Positions 41,549-52,200 of a stretch of 64,000 bases of DNA are shown here, in pieces. The stretch lies in contig LT598459.1 of NCBI GenBank assembly GCA_900074725.1, positions 816,467 to 880,466 of the forward strand. Direction: 5' to 3'. Origin of the DNA: Lachancea dasiensis. Lineage: Eukaryota > Ascomycota > Saccharomycetes > Saccharomycetales > Saccharomycetaceae. Each line of letters begins with the position of its first letter. Position 1 is the stretch's first letter. Position numbers and translations under genes: made by a program. A model generated the notes under the pieces. It did not search any database and had not been told where the DNA came from. It saw only the letters and a list, made by a program, of their open reading frames with translations.

Positions 41549-43015
41549 ATGGCTGACTTAAGACAGCGCAAAGAGGATTTTGTAACGGGCTTGACCGGCG
41601 GCACAATTGAAGAAATCAATTGGGTAACATCTGTGGCTATTTGCTCATACATTTGCTGGAATTTAGTAAGATCATCAATTAAGAACGGAATCGCAAACTC
41701 CGTTGTCGACTTCTTTTTTAATTGGTGCGGAATCCTCCTCGCACTTACCACATATGCAAATAATCCTGGGGCCCTAAATGTGCTGTTACTGGGTCCCTGC
41801 CTGGCAATTTGGATTTTGATGAAGAAATCATCAAGAGCGAGCATGACGAAGTTCGAACCCAGAGAGACCAGGCATTCGCGCCAAGATGATAGCAACACCA
41901 CACTTGTGAAACGCCCATTCATTACCGTCTACCGCGGGAGTATGATGGTAATTACCGTCTTGGCCATACTTGCTGTGGATTTTCAAATCTTTCCGCGTAG
42001 ATTCGCTAAAGTGGAAACATGGGGCACTTCAATCATGGATCTTGGGGTGGGATCTTTTGTGTTTAGTAACGGTGTGGTGTCCTCTAGATCGATTTTGAAA
42101 AATGAGCTAAGCGTTCACAAAGCAAAATCACTCAAAAAGGCTATTAGCGCCTTAAGGTCAAGTGGTAGCATACTATTTCTGGGCTTACTACGACTCTTTT
42201 TTGTGAAAAACCTTGAATATCAGGAGCATGTCTCCGAATATGGAGTACATTGGAATTTTTTTATCACGCTGGCCCTAGTACCATTGGTTATGGTGCCTGT
42301 TGATCAACTTTCACCATATGTACCCCGAATTGTGGTGGCATTGACAATGTCTGTCATCTACGAATTATTTTTGGTATTCAAGAAAGGGTTCATTACTTTC
42401 TTAGTGAGCGGACCTCGTAATACTTTCCTCGAGGCAAATCGAGAGGGAATATTCTCATTTATTGGCTATTGTGCGATATTTTTGTGGGGCCAAACAACTG
42501 GCTTTTACGTTTTGGGCAATATTCCTACCAAAAATAATCTGTACAAACCTTCGTCACAACCAATAAGTAAACTTAAGACACCAAGTGGATGGGATAAGCT
42601 GACCTCGACATCGCCTTTAAGCGGGCTGCTGATTTGGTCCTTTATATCAATACTCCTTTCTCAAATCGCTTTCGCTTGGGATCCCCTCAATATCTCGAGG
42701 AGGTTTGCAAATCTTCCCTACGTACTTTGGGTTGTGTCGTACAACATCAGCGCTCTAACACTATACTGCATTGTTGATGTGTTTTTCGGTAACACGCCCA
42801 AAAACTATCAAACTCCTCCATCTTTAGAGGCCCTAAACTCGAATGGTTTACTTTTATTTCTTGTTGCAAATGTATCAACGGGTTTAGTTAATATGGCCAT
42901 GCCTACTATCGATGCTTCCCCATTACAGGCATTTCTGGTCTTACTAGCATATTCCATCTTTTTGGCTTTGACTGCTGGCGTAATGTTCAAGAAACGGATT
43001 TTTATAAAGCTGTGA
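41549..43015 (+). CDS. GWT1: GPI inositol acyltransferase Gwt1
   Basis: A 488-residue multi-pass ER membrane protein (S. cerevisiae Gwt1 is 490). It acylates the inositol of GlcN-PI, an early step of GPI-anchor synthesis. The N-terminus LRQRKEDFVTGLTGG is nearly identical to S. cerevisiae. Family blocks include FPRRFAKVETWGTS, DLGVGSFVFSNG, FFVKNLEYQEHVSEYGVHWN and ANREGIFSFIGYC, with about a dozen hydrophobic segments. The C-terminus KKRIFIKL is conserved. The frame is open upstream to a TTG at 41450, but the ATG at 41549 gives the conserved N-terminus. It is convergent with SRS2, 31 bp apart, so their 3' UTRs probably overlap. Confidence 0.97.
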   Translation: MADLRQRKEDFVTGLTGGTIEEINWVTSVAICSYICWNLVRSSIKNGIANSVVDFFFNWCGILLALTTYANNPGALNVLLLGPCLAIWILMKKSSRASMTKFEPRETRHSRQDDSNTTLVKRPFITVYRGSMMVITVLAILAVDFQIFPRRFAKVETWGTSIMDLGVGSFVFSNGVVSSRSILKNELSVHKAKSLKKAISALRSSGSILFLGLLRLFFVKNLEYQEHVSEYGVHWNFFITLALVPLVMVPVDQLSPYVPRIVVALTMSVIYELFLVFKKGFITFLVSGPRNTFLEANREGIFSFIGYCAIFLWGQTTGFYVLGNIPTKNNLYKPSSQPISKLKTPSGWDKLTSTSPLSGLLIWSFISILLSQIAFAWDPLNISRRFANLPYVLWVVSYNISALTLYCIVDVFFGNTPKNYQTPPSLEALNSNGLLLFLVANVSTGLVNMAMPTIDASPLQAFLVLLAYSIFLALTAGVMFKKRIFIKL

Positions 43016-43046
43016 TAATTCATGCACTATATTGATAGATATGTTC

Positions 43047-46000
43047 TTAATCTATAACGATGACCGTATCATCTGGTTCGGTGGGCCTTCTTTTAGCTTG
43101 CGAAAGCCTGGACAAGATGTCTGCACCATTCTTTGCTACTTCAAGCTTGACCTTTTTTTGCTCATTCATTGGGAGGGGGGCTCGTTTTTGGCCGATAGTA
43201 CTGGAGATAGAGTCTGCGAGCCTCTTTGCATCGGCAACCCTCGCCCCATAACTGAGTCCTTCGACGGGGTGGCTTCGACGTAGCGTTTCGGGTTTCATGG
43301 TAATAGAAGTTGCTTTGGAGCTCTCTTCTCTTTTGATATCTACCACGGGCTCACTCTCACTGTCAGAAATCTCTCCTAGGTCTATAGAATCTGCGATTAT
43401 GGTTCTTCGGCACCTATTAGTCTGCCTGTCGCTTAGAGATCTCACTCCTGTGTTGTACTTATCTGAATTTAGGACAAGGTGGTCGCTTTCTGGTTTCTGA
43501 TCGCTTTCTAGTTTCTGATCGCTTTCTGAGAGAAGGTGGTCTTTTCTATTTCTAATTTGCGAATTACCATCTGCATTTGGCGCGAATGATCGTACCTTTC
43601 CTATATTTCTGGTCACAGTTGGTTTCGGTGCATACATCTTAGCGGCAGCAGAACCGTTAGAGTGACTTCTCGAAAGCTGATAAGCAGGTGCAGTGTTGTT
43701 GCCTGACAGAGTACCTAAATCGGAAGAGGTCCTTTGAGCTCGTTCCCGCTTACAACTGATAGATGGCGCATACTTCTTTTCACTGCAACTCGACGGCGAG
43801 TTCTTTAACTGCATTGCAGCGGTCGTGAAGCCATAGTTGGTTGTAGCTTTATTGACATTCTCATCAATCTTGATTCTCGACGCATCAATTACTGTGGCAC
43901 CTTTCCAAATCATCCGCTCCCTCCGATAGCTTAAAAACATTTTATAGTCTTTTATGAGTGCTTCAAGTGAAAAATCACCAACCTCCGTCGGTGGAGTTTT
44001 CCCGGCAGCGTAGTACAGGGTTTGAATGGACACTAAGCTATCAAGGGCTTTCTGCTCGTCACACATGGTTTTCACAAGTTCTGTTGTTAAAAATCTGCTC
44101 GGGACCGAGGACTCATATTTGGATTCAGAATCATTGGTGAGGGTCGACGTGAGGTACAATAGATACTTTGCTCTCGTTTGTGCAACAAAAAACATGCGGC
44201 GCTCCTCATCTAGCGAACCTTCATTTGTCTTCGGCCTCTTTTTCTTTGGGCTGTTGGTACTCTTGCCAGTGGTCTTTCCACCGTCAGAATCATCATCACT
44301 TTCACTGTCATCGCTCTCATCCTTATTCCCGTAAACGCACGGGATGAGACCCTCGACACAGCCAGGAATCATGACCACGGGCCATTCCAGACCCTTTGCA
44401 CCATGTATGGTAGAAATAGTTACAAACCCTTCCCCTTCACGTCTTTTTTTTTGTCGTATTTGCTTCTCGGACATCTTTGATTCGTCAACTTCTGTTTCTG
44501 TCGAGTAGAGATTAACGGAATCAATGAATTCCCGCAACACATCGTGAATGTTCACCTCGTCATCTTCTTCCATATCCTCACCATGTGTGCCCTCCTTATG
44601 AACAAGATCTCCATCCATTGGCTTGAAATTGGCGACGTGCTCAGCCAAAATAAGAATATTGAGATGTCTTTTGTTTGAGTAATCCGCCTCTGGCTTGGAC
44701 CCCAAATCAGCCTTTTTTTTACCGTCCAGGTACAGGTATTCATGTCGCAAACCCGAACCCTCATATAGTTCTTCAAATAAGGTACCCATTACTTTAGAGT
44801 TCGTCGCATCGGCTAGGATTACCCGACACTTTTCAATCAGCTGCACAAAGTTACTTATGACCCCTGTAACCTTGACTGGCATTTCATTTTTCTGTGTAAG
44901 GCTACTCAAAGCTTTCAAGGCCTCAAATGGTGATTCATATTCCGTGAATAAGCCCTCAAGTTTTTTTACTGTAGCAGCGCCAACACCACGAGGCGGATAT
45001 TGCAGAGCCCTAAGGAATGCATTTTTTTCGTAGTCTGAATATACGCATTTCATTAAATCCATCATTCCGTTAATCTCCTTGAGCTCCCAAAATGCACGGC
45101 CATTGACTATTTTGTATGGTATTCTGTGTTCTATCAGTGAAATTTCTAGAGGTCTAATTTGCCTTCGTTGCCTTACTAGCATTGCAAAATCATTATAGTT
45201 CCACAGATTTGGCAAAGAGCGTAAGTATATGAGTTCCCTTGCCAGAGCTCGGGACTCCAAGAACTTCGCAGGAAACTGTATATGCACGGGAGGAAAGCCA
45301 CTATCAAACTGAGCCCTTAAAGGTAATCTATCATCGCGACCCGTCAGTTGTTGTTTGATTAACATCTCACTAGTTGTCAAGATGCGCTGAGAAGACCGAT
45401 AATTTTCTACCAGTATTATGCGAGCGCAGGGAATGGGACAGTTAGTGATCATGTCTTCGAAATTTCCAGCTAATGCATTCCGGAATGCATAAATACTCTG
45501 ATCGGGATCACCCACCGCTGTTATGCCCTGAGAGTGAGTCCCATTACCGCGGGCGAAAAGATACATGAGGTTTAGTTGAATACTATTCGTGTCTTGAAAT
45601 TCATCGACTAACACATGTTTAATGTTTGGTAAGCATCTCTGTTTGGACAATAGCTTGAAAGCATTTAAAAGCAGATCATCAAAGTCTAAGGCATGCTGTG
45701 ATTTTAGTTCCGCCTGGTATTGTTCATAAAAATGCAATAAGGCAGGATCGTGATCATTTCTTGCACGATATTCATCAGCAGTGAGACCCTCTGATTTCAG
45801 CCATGATACCATCTTTTTAACCGCTGCTGGGTGTACTGCCCAGTCTCGCGTCGCACTTGGCCTTAGCAAATTGATCTTTCGGTTGTAACTGTGTGCATAA
45901 TCCCTAATTTGATCCGGCATCTTTTCCACCAATTTTGCGAAGATCGGGTCCGTGTCGTTGTCCGAAAACGTTCTCCAGTCTTTAGGAAGTTCTATCCTCC

Positions 46001-46313
46001 AGCCGTGTTGTCTTAATACCCGTGCACATATAGAATGAAAGGTTCCAATCCATAAGCTTTTGGGATTGATCCCAGATCCTTCGAGTAAAAACCCTATACG
46101 CTCGATCATTTCCAGTGTAGCCTTCTTCGTGAATGTGGTGATAACTATATCGTTAGGACTGAGCCCCTTTTCTAGTAGTAGGTATGCAACCCTGGTAGTA
46201 AGAACTTTAGTCTTTCCTGTCCCAGGCCCCGCAACCACCTGTAGAGCCTTGGTGTGGTCGTATACTACTGATTCCAACTGTTTCTCATTCAACAAGGACA
46301 GAAAACGTTCCAT
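43047..46313 (-). CDS. SRS2: UvrD-family DNA helicase Srs2
   Basis: A 1088-residue superfamily-1 3'-5' helicase (S. cerevisiae Srs2 is 1174). It strips Rad51 from single-stranded DNA and so blocks unwanted recombination at forks. Helicase motifs are in order: Q motif (LNEKQLESV), Walker A AGPGTGKT at 28-35, DEAD-type VDEFQDTN near 238, GDPDQSIYAFR, VENYRSS, TIHGAKGLEW and VAQTRAKYLL. The C-terminal third is disordered and poorly conserved, yet the final residues DDTVIVID keep the hydrophobic-acidic SUMO-interacting tail that lets Srs2 bind SUMO-PCNA. Order GWT1-SRS2-TOK1 equals YJL091-YJL093. ATG at 46313. Confidence 0.96.
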   Translation of the reverse strand: MERFLSLLNEKQLESVVYDHTKALQVVAGPGTGKTKVLTTRVAYLLLEKGLSPNDIVITTFTKKATLEMIERIGFLLEGSGINPKSLWIGTFHSICARVLRQHGWRIELPKDWRTFSDNDTDPIFAKLVEKMPDQIRDYAHSYNRKINLLRPSATRDWAVHPAAVKKMVSWLKSEGLTADEYRARNDHDPALLHFYEQYQAELKSQHALDFDDLLLNAFKLLSKQRCLPNIKHVLVDEFQDTNSIQLNLMYLFARGNGTHSQGITAVGDPDQSIYAFRNALAGNFEDMITNCPIPCARIILVENYRSSQRILTTSEMLIKQQLTGRDDRLPLRAQFDSGFPPVHIQFPAKFLESRALARELIYLRSLPNLWNYNDFAMLVRQRRQIRPLEISLIEHRIPYKIVNGRAFWELKEINGMMDLMKCVYSDYEKNAFLRALQYPPRGVGAATVKKLEGLFTEYESPFEALKALSSLTQKNEMPVKVTGVISNFVQLIEKCRVILADATNSKVMGTLFEELYEGSGLRHEYLYLDGKKKADLGSKPEADYSNKRHLNILILAEHVANFKPMDGDLVHKEGTHGEDMEEDDEVNIHDVLREFIDSVNLYSTETEVDESKMSEKQIRQKKRREGEGFVTISTIHGAKGLEWPVVMIPGCVEGLIPCVYGNKDESDDSESDDDSDGGKTTGKSTNSPKKKRPKTNEGSLDEERRMFFVAQTRAKYLLYLTSTLTNDSESKYESSVPSRFLTTELVKTMCDEQKALDSLVSIQTLYYAAGKTPPTEVGDFSLEALIKDYKMFLSYRRERMIWKGATVIDASRIKIDENVNKATTNYGFTTAAMQLKNSPSSCSEKKYAPSISCKRERAQRTSSDLGTLSGNNTAPAYQLSRSHSNGSAAAKMYAPKPTVTRNIGKVRSFAPNADGNSQIRNRKDHLLSESDQKLESDQKPESDHLVLNSDKYNTGVRSLSDRQTNRCRRTIIADSIDLGEISDSESEPVVDIKREESSKATSITMKPETLRRSHPVEGLSYGARVADAKRLADSISSTIGQKRAPLPMNEQKKVKLEVAKNGADILSRLSQAKRRPTEPDDTVIVID

Positions 46314-47305
46314 TGTGGTAGTTCGCCAGCTTACAGGTGTACATGTAAAAGAATACTTGCACTGAAAAGGGGATACGTCTCAGAACCACACTGTAAAGAA
46401 ATTGTTTTGATGTATGCATTTAATATACCAACTTTCATAAAATGAGGTTCAAAAATTGAGTCTTGACAAGAACAAACTAAAGGCGTTGCTATCTAAAACA
46501 CCACTCTTTCCAAATTCATTTGGTTGAATACAAAAAGCCGTCCCTACAAGCTTGCAATACGTATCAAGTTTGCCTAATGGCCAAGTAAGATAAGTTGCGA
46601 AAATGTGCTGTTCATTAACTCCGTGTTTGGACGCGCAAGCTGCTTGATTTAAATATAGTCCTCCTTCGAAGTACTAGTTCAGAGGATTGGACGGGTCCTA
46701 AACCGACTAGATAGAGGAAAGTCGTTCAAGAGAGCAAGAACTCAACCGTTTGTGTGGCATCAATTTTTGGAGGGAAGAATTGGATGGGACTATACAATTG
46801 GTATCTCAAAGCCCGTTCTTGTGGAATCACCACGTTTTGCACAGTGGACCTCATTGCTGATCTTACAAAAAGCCCTAAAATAAGTGCAATTTTTTTTTTA
46901 AAAAAAGCCTTGAGCTTCTTTAAAGAGCTGACAACAGGTTGTGAATGTTTGAGATGAATTTATGGAACGCTTAAAGCTCAATACAATTGGTTCGCGGTGA
47001 CTGAACTTACGCGTGCAAGTCATGTTTTTGTAGGAGAACGACAAATCGTACACCATATCTGAAAACAGAATATAGCGCTATTTCTCAAATGCAGAGCCAC
47101 TGCTCTCATTAAAGAATGAGATGTTAAGAGACGTGGGGTTATTATTCTGATGCTAATAGACATCTACACAGTTGGTTGTTTACTCATTGTCACGAGAACC
47201 GATAATATAAAAACCAATCTACCTATCTAATTTATTAGCTTAGCTCATCGCCCTGATGCTAAGCAAAACACGAACAATAGCAGCACTGGCGAAGAATATG
47301 CATCC
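46314..47305. other. Divergent promoter region SRS2/TOK1
   Basis: About 1 kb. A poly(T) run followed by a poly(A) run lies near 46890-46908, of the kind that disfavours nucleosomes. A 67-codon frame (46754-46957) spans it without support. No gene is seen. Confidence 0.65.
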
Positions 47306-49099
47306 ATGGGAGATTCAAATAGAGAAGAGAAAGATGCAAGTCCGCGGTCACTAGAGTACAAAGAACTTTTGGACGAGCTTTTGTTTTTCAACGAGGAAAA
47401 AGTGGTTATCTTAAATTCCAAGCCTTCCAGCAGGACTTTCGCCATCTGGTTCATGATTTCTAGCTACTTCCCCGTCTTGACTGCGTGCCTGGGACCGATT
47501 GCAAACACAATAGCTGTGGCTGGCGTTGTAGACAAGTGGAGACAGGATACGAGTGGCCGCGAATTGCATGATCCAAAAGGGATTTACGAAGTCAACGTTA
47601 TCTCATTAGTCTTGGGATGCTTTTCGAACTTTGTGCTGCTACTGCATTTCTCGCAGAAAGTAAGCTATACTACAGCACAAGTTTGCAATATCTTGGGCTG
47701 GACAATAGCTGGAGGGATGCTGCTTGTTGATCTAGTGGCTTGCGCAAAAAATGATTTTGCTGCGGAAGTCCATAAGACTATAGGTTTTTGGTACGCCGTT
47801 CTCACTGTCTTACTGTACTTCGGCTGTACAAGTCTTCTATTAATTCATTACGGGGGCTACAAATTCAATAAATACCCCGCGACGTTCAACTTGACTAATA
47901 GCGAGCGCCATGTTATGGTTTTCACTTTCATTCTATCGCTCTGGTTTATTTGGGGGTCGGCAATGTTCTCTCAAATAATCGATCTGTCTTTCGGTGAAGC
48001 TCTCTACTATTGCGTTGTAGTAATACTGACTGTCGGGCTTGGTGACCTTTTACCAACAAGCGTTGGAGCGAAGATTGTTACGCTCGTCTACTCGCTGTCA
48101 GGAGTCATTATCCTAGGTTTGATAGTCGCACTTACAAGATCAATTATTCAAACTTCTTCAGGACCGATTTTCTTTTTTTATCGAATTGAGAATGCACGCA
48201 CAAAGGTTTATGAAGATCTGATCTCCAACGAGAAGAATTTGAGCTCGCAGCAGGCTTTCGATGCTATCACGAACATCAGAAAGGTCTCTAAGTCAAAGCA
48301 GCAAAGACTTACAATCTTTACTGTCATATGCATCTTCATAGCATTTTGGGCCCTAGGGGCTGTTGTATTCTCTTTCGCTGAAAACTGGTCGTTTTTCAAT
48401 GCCGTCTATTTCTGCTTCTTGTGCTTGATCACGATCGGGTTTGGTGATTATGCCCCTAAATCTGGTTGTGGTAGAGCGTTCTTTGTAATATGGGCAATCA
48501 TGGCGGTTCCTCTGATGACAGCAATGATAAGTACTGTCGGTGACACGTTGTATGCAATGGCAGACGGCATAGATCTTAGTGCTGATTATGCGACTAGAAA
48601 GTCGCGTTCCTTATATCATACTTTGCGATCAGCCTGGAGAAGAGGCAGCCCTTCGAGTTCAAGCCATTGTGGAAGTAATGAAAACGAAGTCAAGTCTGCA
48701 CTAGCTGGTCCCGAATCGGAAGTCGGCATAATTCGAAAAAACCCGCCCAGTTCAGGTGATACGGCGGACTTTCCAAGTTCCTTTCAAGACCAGGTAGAAA
48801 AGAAACTTGATGAGTATTTGGCAGTTGTTCGGTGGCTTCGAAAACTCTCCCGTCAGGATCCTCACCATAAGCTCTCTTTTGAAGAATGGCTTGAAATTTT
48901 TACCGCTCTCGAAGATGACGAGGAAATGAGCCACGAATTACCTAATTTTTGGTTATCGTCAAAGTCCCCCCTTCGATTCCCTCTTGACGAGCCACGATTT
49001 GTCATGAACACATTGTTGAAGAAACTCGAATCAGATTTATCACAATTACTAGAAAAGCGTACGCCCCAGGAAGAGGAAGCGGCTAATGATAGCTCGTGA
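47306..49099 (+). CDS. TOK1: Outward-rectifier two-pore K+ channel Tok1
   Basis: A 597-residue plasma-membrane channel (S. cerevisiae Tok1 is 691). The fungal TOK layout is visible: about eight hydrophobic segments with two pore loops. The filters are TVGLGD at 242-247 and TIGFGD at 376-381, both matching the K+ consensus T-x-G-[YFL]-G-D. A cytosolic C-terminal tail with acidic stretches follows. Tok1 releases K+ on depolarisation. The tail is shorter than in S. cerevisiae. The gene is convergent with BCK1, only 116 bp apart; in S. cerevisiae KHA1 lies between them. The ATG at 47306 is the first in frame. Confidence 0.96.
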   Translation: MGDSNREEKDASPRSLEYKELLDELLFFNEEKVVILNSKPSSRTFAIWFMISSYFPVLTACLGPIANTIAVAGVVDKWRQDTSGRELHDPKGIYEVNVISLVLGCFSNFVLLLHFSQKVSYTTAQVCNILGWTIAGGMLLVDLVACAKNDFAAEVHKTIGFWYAVLTVLLYFGCTSLLLIHYGGYKFNKYPATFNLTNSERHVMVFTFILSLWFIWGSAMFSQIIDLSFGEALYYCVVVILTVGLGDLLPTSVGAKIVTLVYSLSGVIILGLIVALTRSIIQTSSGPIFFFYRIENARTKVYEDLISNEKNLSSQQAFDAITNIRKVSKSKQQRLTIFTVICIFIAFWALGAVVFSFAENWSFFNAVYFCFLCLITIGFGDYAPKSGCGRAFFVIWAIMAVPLMTAMISTVGDTLYAMADGIDLSADYATRKSRSLYHTLRSAWRRGSPSSSSHCGSNENEVKSALAGPESEVGIIRKNPPSSGDTADFPSSFQDQVEKKLDEYLAVVRWLRKLSRQDPHHKLSFEEWLEIFTALEDDEEMSHELPNFWLSSKSPLRFPLDEPRFVMNTLLKKLESDLSQLLEKRTPQEEEAANDSS

Positions 49100-49215
49100 C
49101 GCTATTGTACATCTAAGTACATCCACTTCTAATGTCATTTACACCTGTTCCAGATAAATCGTAATTAGAATTACAAAATACGTAGCATATTTTGAAGAGT
49201 TCGGGTGAAAAATCT

Positions 49216-52200
49216 TCAGCATTTAGCCTGGTGGTTCGTTACTAGAGTGCTGGCGCTGCCTTTATCATTGTACCTTATGAACTTCGCCAGATTTGTGGCC
49301 TGAAACACGAAACTCTCGTCCACCTTGCAAAACGGATGAGTGAGTAGTTGGTCCGCCGTCGGCCTTTTATCAGGATTCACATTGAAACAAGCATCAAGGA
49401 AGTCTTTAGCTTCTGGTGAAATTAACTCTTTGATGTCATCAGGAATTGGTGGGGCAGATTTGAATTTTCCAATTTTCAACATTGCAGCAACTACTTCAAA
49501 GTTGGACCAAGGACGTTTGCCCGCAAACATCTCAAGTACCACGCAACCCAAAGACCATATATCTACTTTGGCACTGTACCCTTGCTTAGTATCAACCATC
49601 TCAGGTGCCATCCAAAAGACCGTCCCCCTCATTGTCATGTCGGAGTTAGTGTATATATTATTCGACTTTCTAGAAATACCAAAGTCGCTGATTTTGCATA
49701 CGCCGTCCACATCCAATAGAAGGTTGTCGGCTTTCATATCGCGGTGAAGAATTCCCTTAGAGTGTAAGTACGACAATCCTCTCAGAACCTGGACCGCCAG
49801 AAAGCGAACTAGCTTTTCGTCAAACCTACCAAAATGACGAATTAAGGCACCCACTGAACCACCGGCAACATATTCAAGAAAAAGACTGTAAACGTGGTTT
49901 TTATCCTCGAAACCAAGGTATTGGACAATGTTTGTATGATCAAGGTTTTTCAAAGTGGCAACTTCTAACCTCAGTGCTTCTAGTACGTTCAATGCCGTCT
50001 CATCCTGGGACCCAAATCTGGGTACTTCAACTTGTTTCACTGCTATCATTTCGCCTGCTGTAACGTTCATTCCCAAAAATACCGATCCAAACGAGCCCCT
50101 GCCAATAATTTCACCCCTAATCCATGCAAATTCCTTGTACTCGCCTTTAGAATTCTTAGACTTGTTAATAGCGACTGTTCTCTTATCAGTTACTTCTACA
50201 ACCCTGGTCCCCCACATCTTAGTATTTTTACGCTTCAATCTTTTTGTTTGAGATGACCTCCCGGCCTCGCTCGCTTCTCTAGCAATAATTCTGATGGTCT
50301 TACTTCGTTTAGGAATTTTCAAGCTCTTACCAGGACCTCCTAAAACTTCATTGGAGGTATTCAAGGAGTCGGTGATCATTGTCTGAGGTGTGCCTAACCT
50401 TGAACTGAAGGGTGACTGATCATCTTCTGTTGGAATGGTAGTTGATTGACTAGTGTTTGGCGACCTTGACTTTGTTGCTTGAGGTGAGGGTGGAGGAGTA
50501 TTTCCCTCTACGATTGGTCTATCGAGATCTGTCCCTGGAAAGAATCGCTCCAAGTTCTCATAAACAACTTCTGGAGGTGGTCTTAAAGTCATATTTACGT
50601 CACTGTGCTCTTTTTTAAAGCTTTCGGTGCATTCTTCATTGTGCTCTAAACGATCGCCCATGGCATCTGAGCTCGGTGGTTGCAGCGTTATTTGCGGCTG
50701 GTTAAAAGAACTGTCAACTTTGTTACTCTCCAATTGCGATGACCAAATAATTTCACTGGAAGAGTCACTTTGATCATCATCCTGATCGGAATCTGAGAGT
50801 CTTGGTGCGTCGGCAAATGAAATTTCATTCTCATCGAAATTATCAGCGGCAGATGCCGAAGAAACTATCCGTTTTGTACTACTCCTTTTAAGTAGTTGTG
50901 GGGGCACTTTTACAGAGGCATTCACTGTAGATTGAGTGGAATTGGATCTGTCAGTTTTCGGGCGGTATTTGAAGGAAGAGGTAGGGTCATCCGTACTTAT
51001 CGCTGTGCTGTCGCTTTTACCTTTATAAGGTTGTGGAACCAGAATTTGGGTCGACGCAGGTGTGTAGGGATGAACAATTGTTTCATGGGAACCACCTTCC
51101 AGAGATCTGTGGGTATTCAAAGAAAGATTCGATGATTTAGAGGATATAGCATTCCACATTGGGGCAGGTGGCGGAGGTCGCGCTTTGCGGGCAATGGCAG
51201 AGTTTTTACGACCATTATGGATTTTTGGGGAGCTGGTTGCACTGCTGTTGCCAGATGATGGCAACGAAGTCTGAGAACTAGATGGGGGTTTGGGTGCATC
51301 TCTTTTAGGTGCAAAATCAGTGTTGGTATATGGAGAGGAACGACGATTGTTAAAGTCAATTTCGTCTTCCGTTCTCTTCCTAATAACTTGGAATGACTGC
51401 CCGCCGTGAGACACGGAGCCGGTATTGAAAGCACTTCCGACATTAGAAGTTTTTCCTCTCAAATTCCTAGAACGTGTCCTTGAAAGACTTTGTGGTAATG
51501 GCTCCTCGTTTCTGGAGTCCTTGAAAGTCCAGTAATCAACCTCGGTATTTGAACCAGCCACCACAGCACCATAATAGGAATTAGGTGTTCGCGGATATGC
51601 AACACGGCCAGTTGCATGCGCGATGTCGTCGAAAGAAGTTACGTCTGAACATGAAGTAGCGGTAGAGTTGTCATCATTCGAATTTAGTACACTACTGCTG
51701 GTAGATTTTACTGACCCTTTACTCTTATTTGATTTAATAGATGCTTGTACTTCATGATCGGCTTTTTTATCGGTCGGATGCAGTTGAAACTTCAATTGAT
51801 CTTTCAAAAAGAACTTGTTAGGTATATTGTAAAACATGTTGTTCCGCATTGTCTCCAGCAGATCGTCACTGATAGCACAACCAATATCGCAGCCAAAGTC
51901 GGTAAGATGTATAGTGAAGTTTCTATGCCGTATGCCAACTGAAAGCGCCATGGAGTCCTTGAATTCCTCCAGATTTGTGATAATTCCAACATTCAATGGG
52001 GTAAAGAATCGATTATCCTTTGTCACTAAAATGTATCGATCTAATATTTCAGCGTTCTTGAGTGGATAGTACTTCTTGTCTAGTAAAAAATCATCCCACT
52101 TAAATTCAGTTGATACCGTCCTTGGTTCAGCAAGAGTCTTTGTATCCGGCGCCTCAACCTCAGAAGAAAGTGTTGTGCTCTGTGATATAGCTGCATCCAA

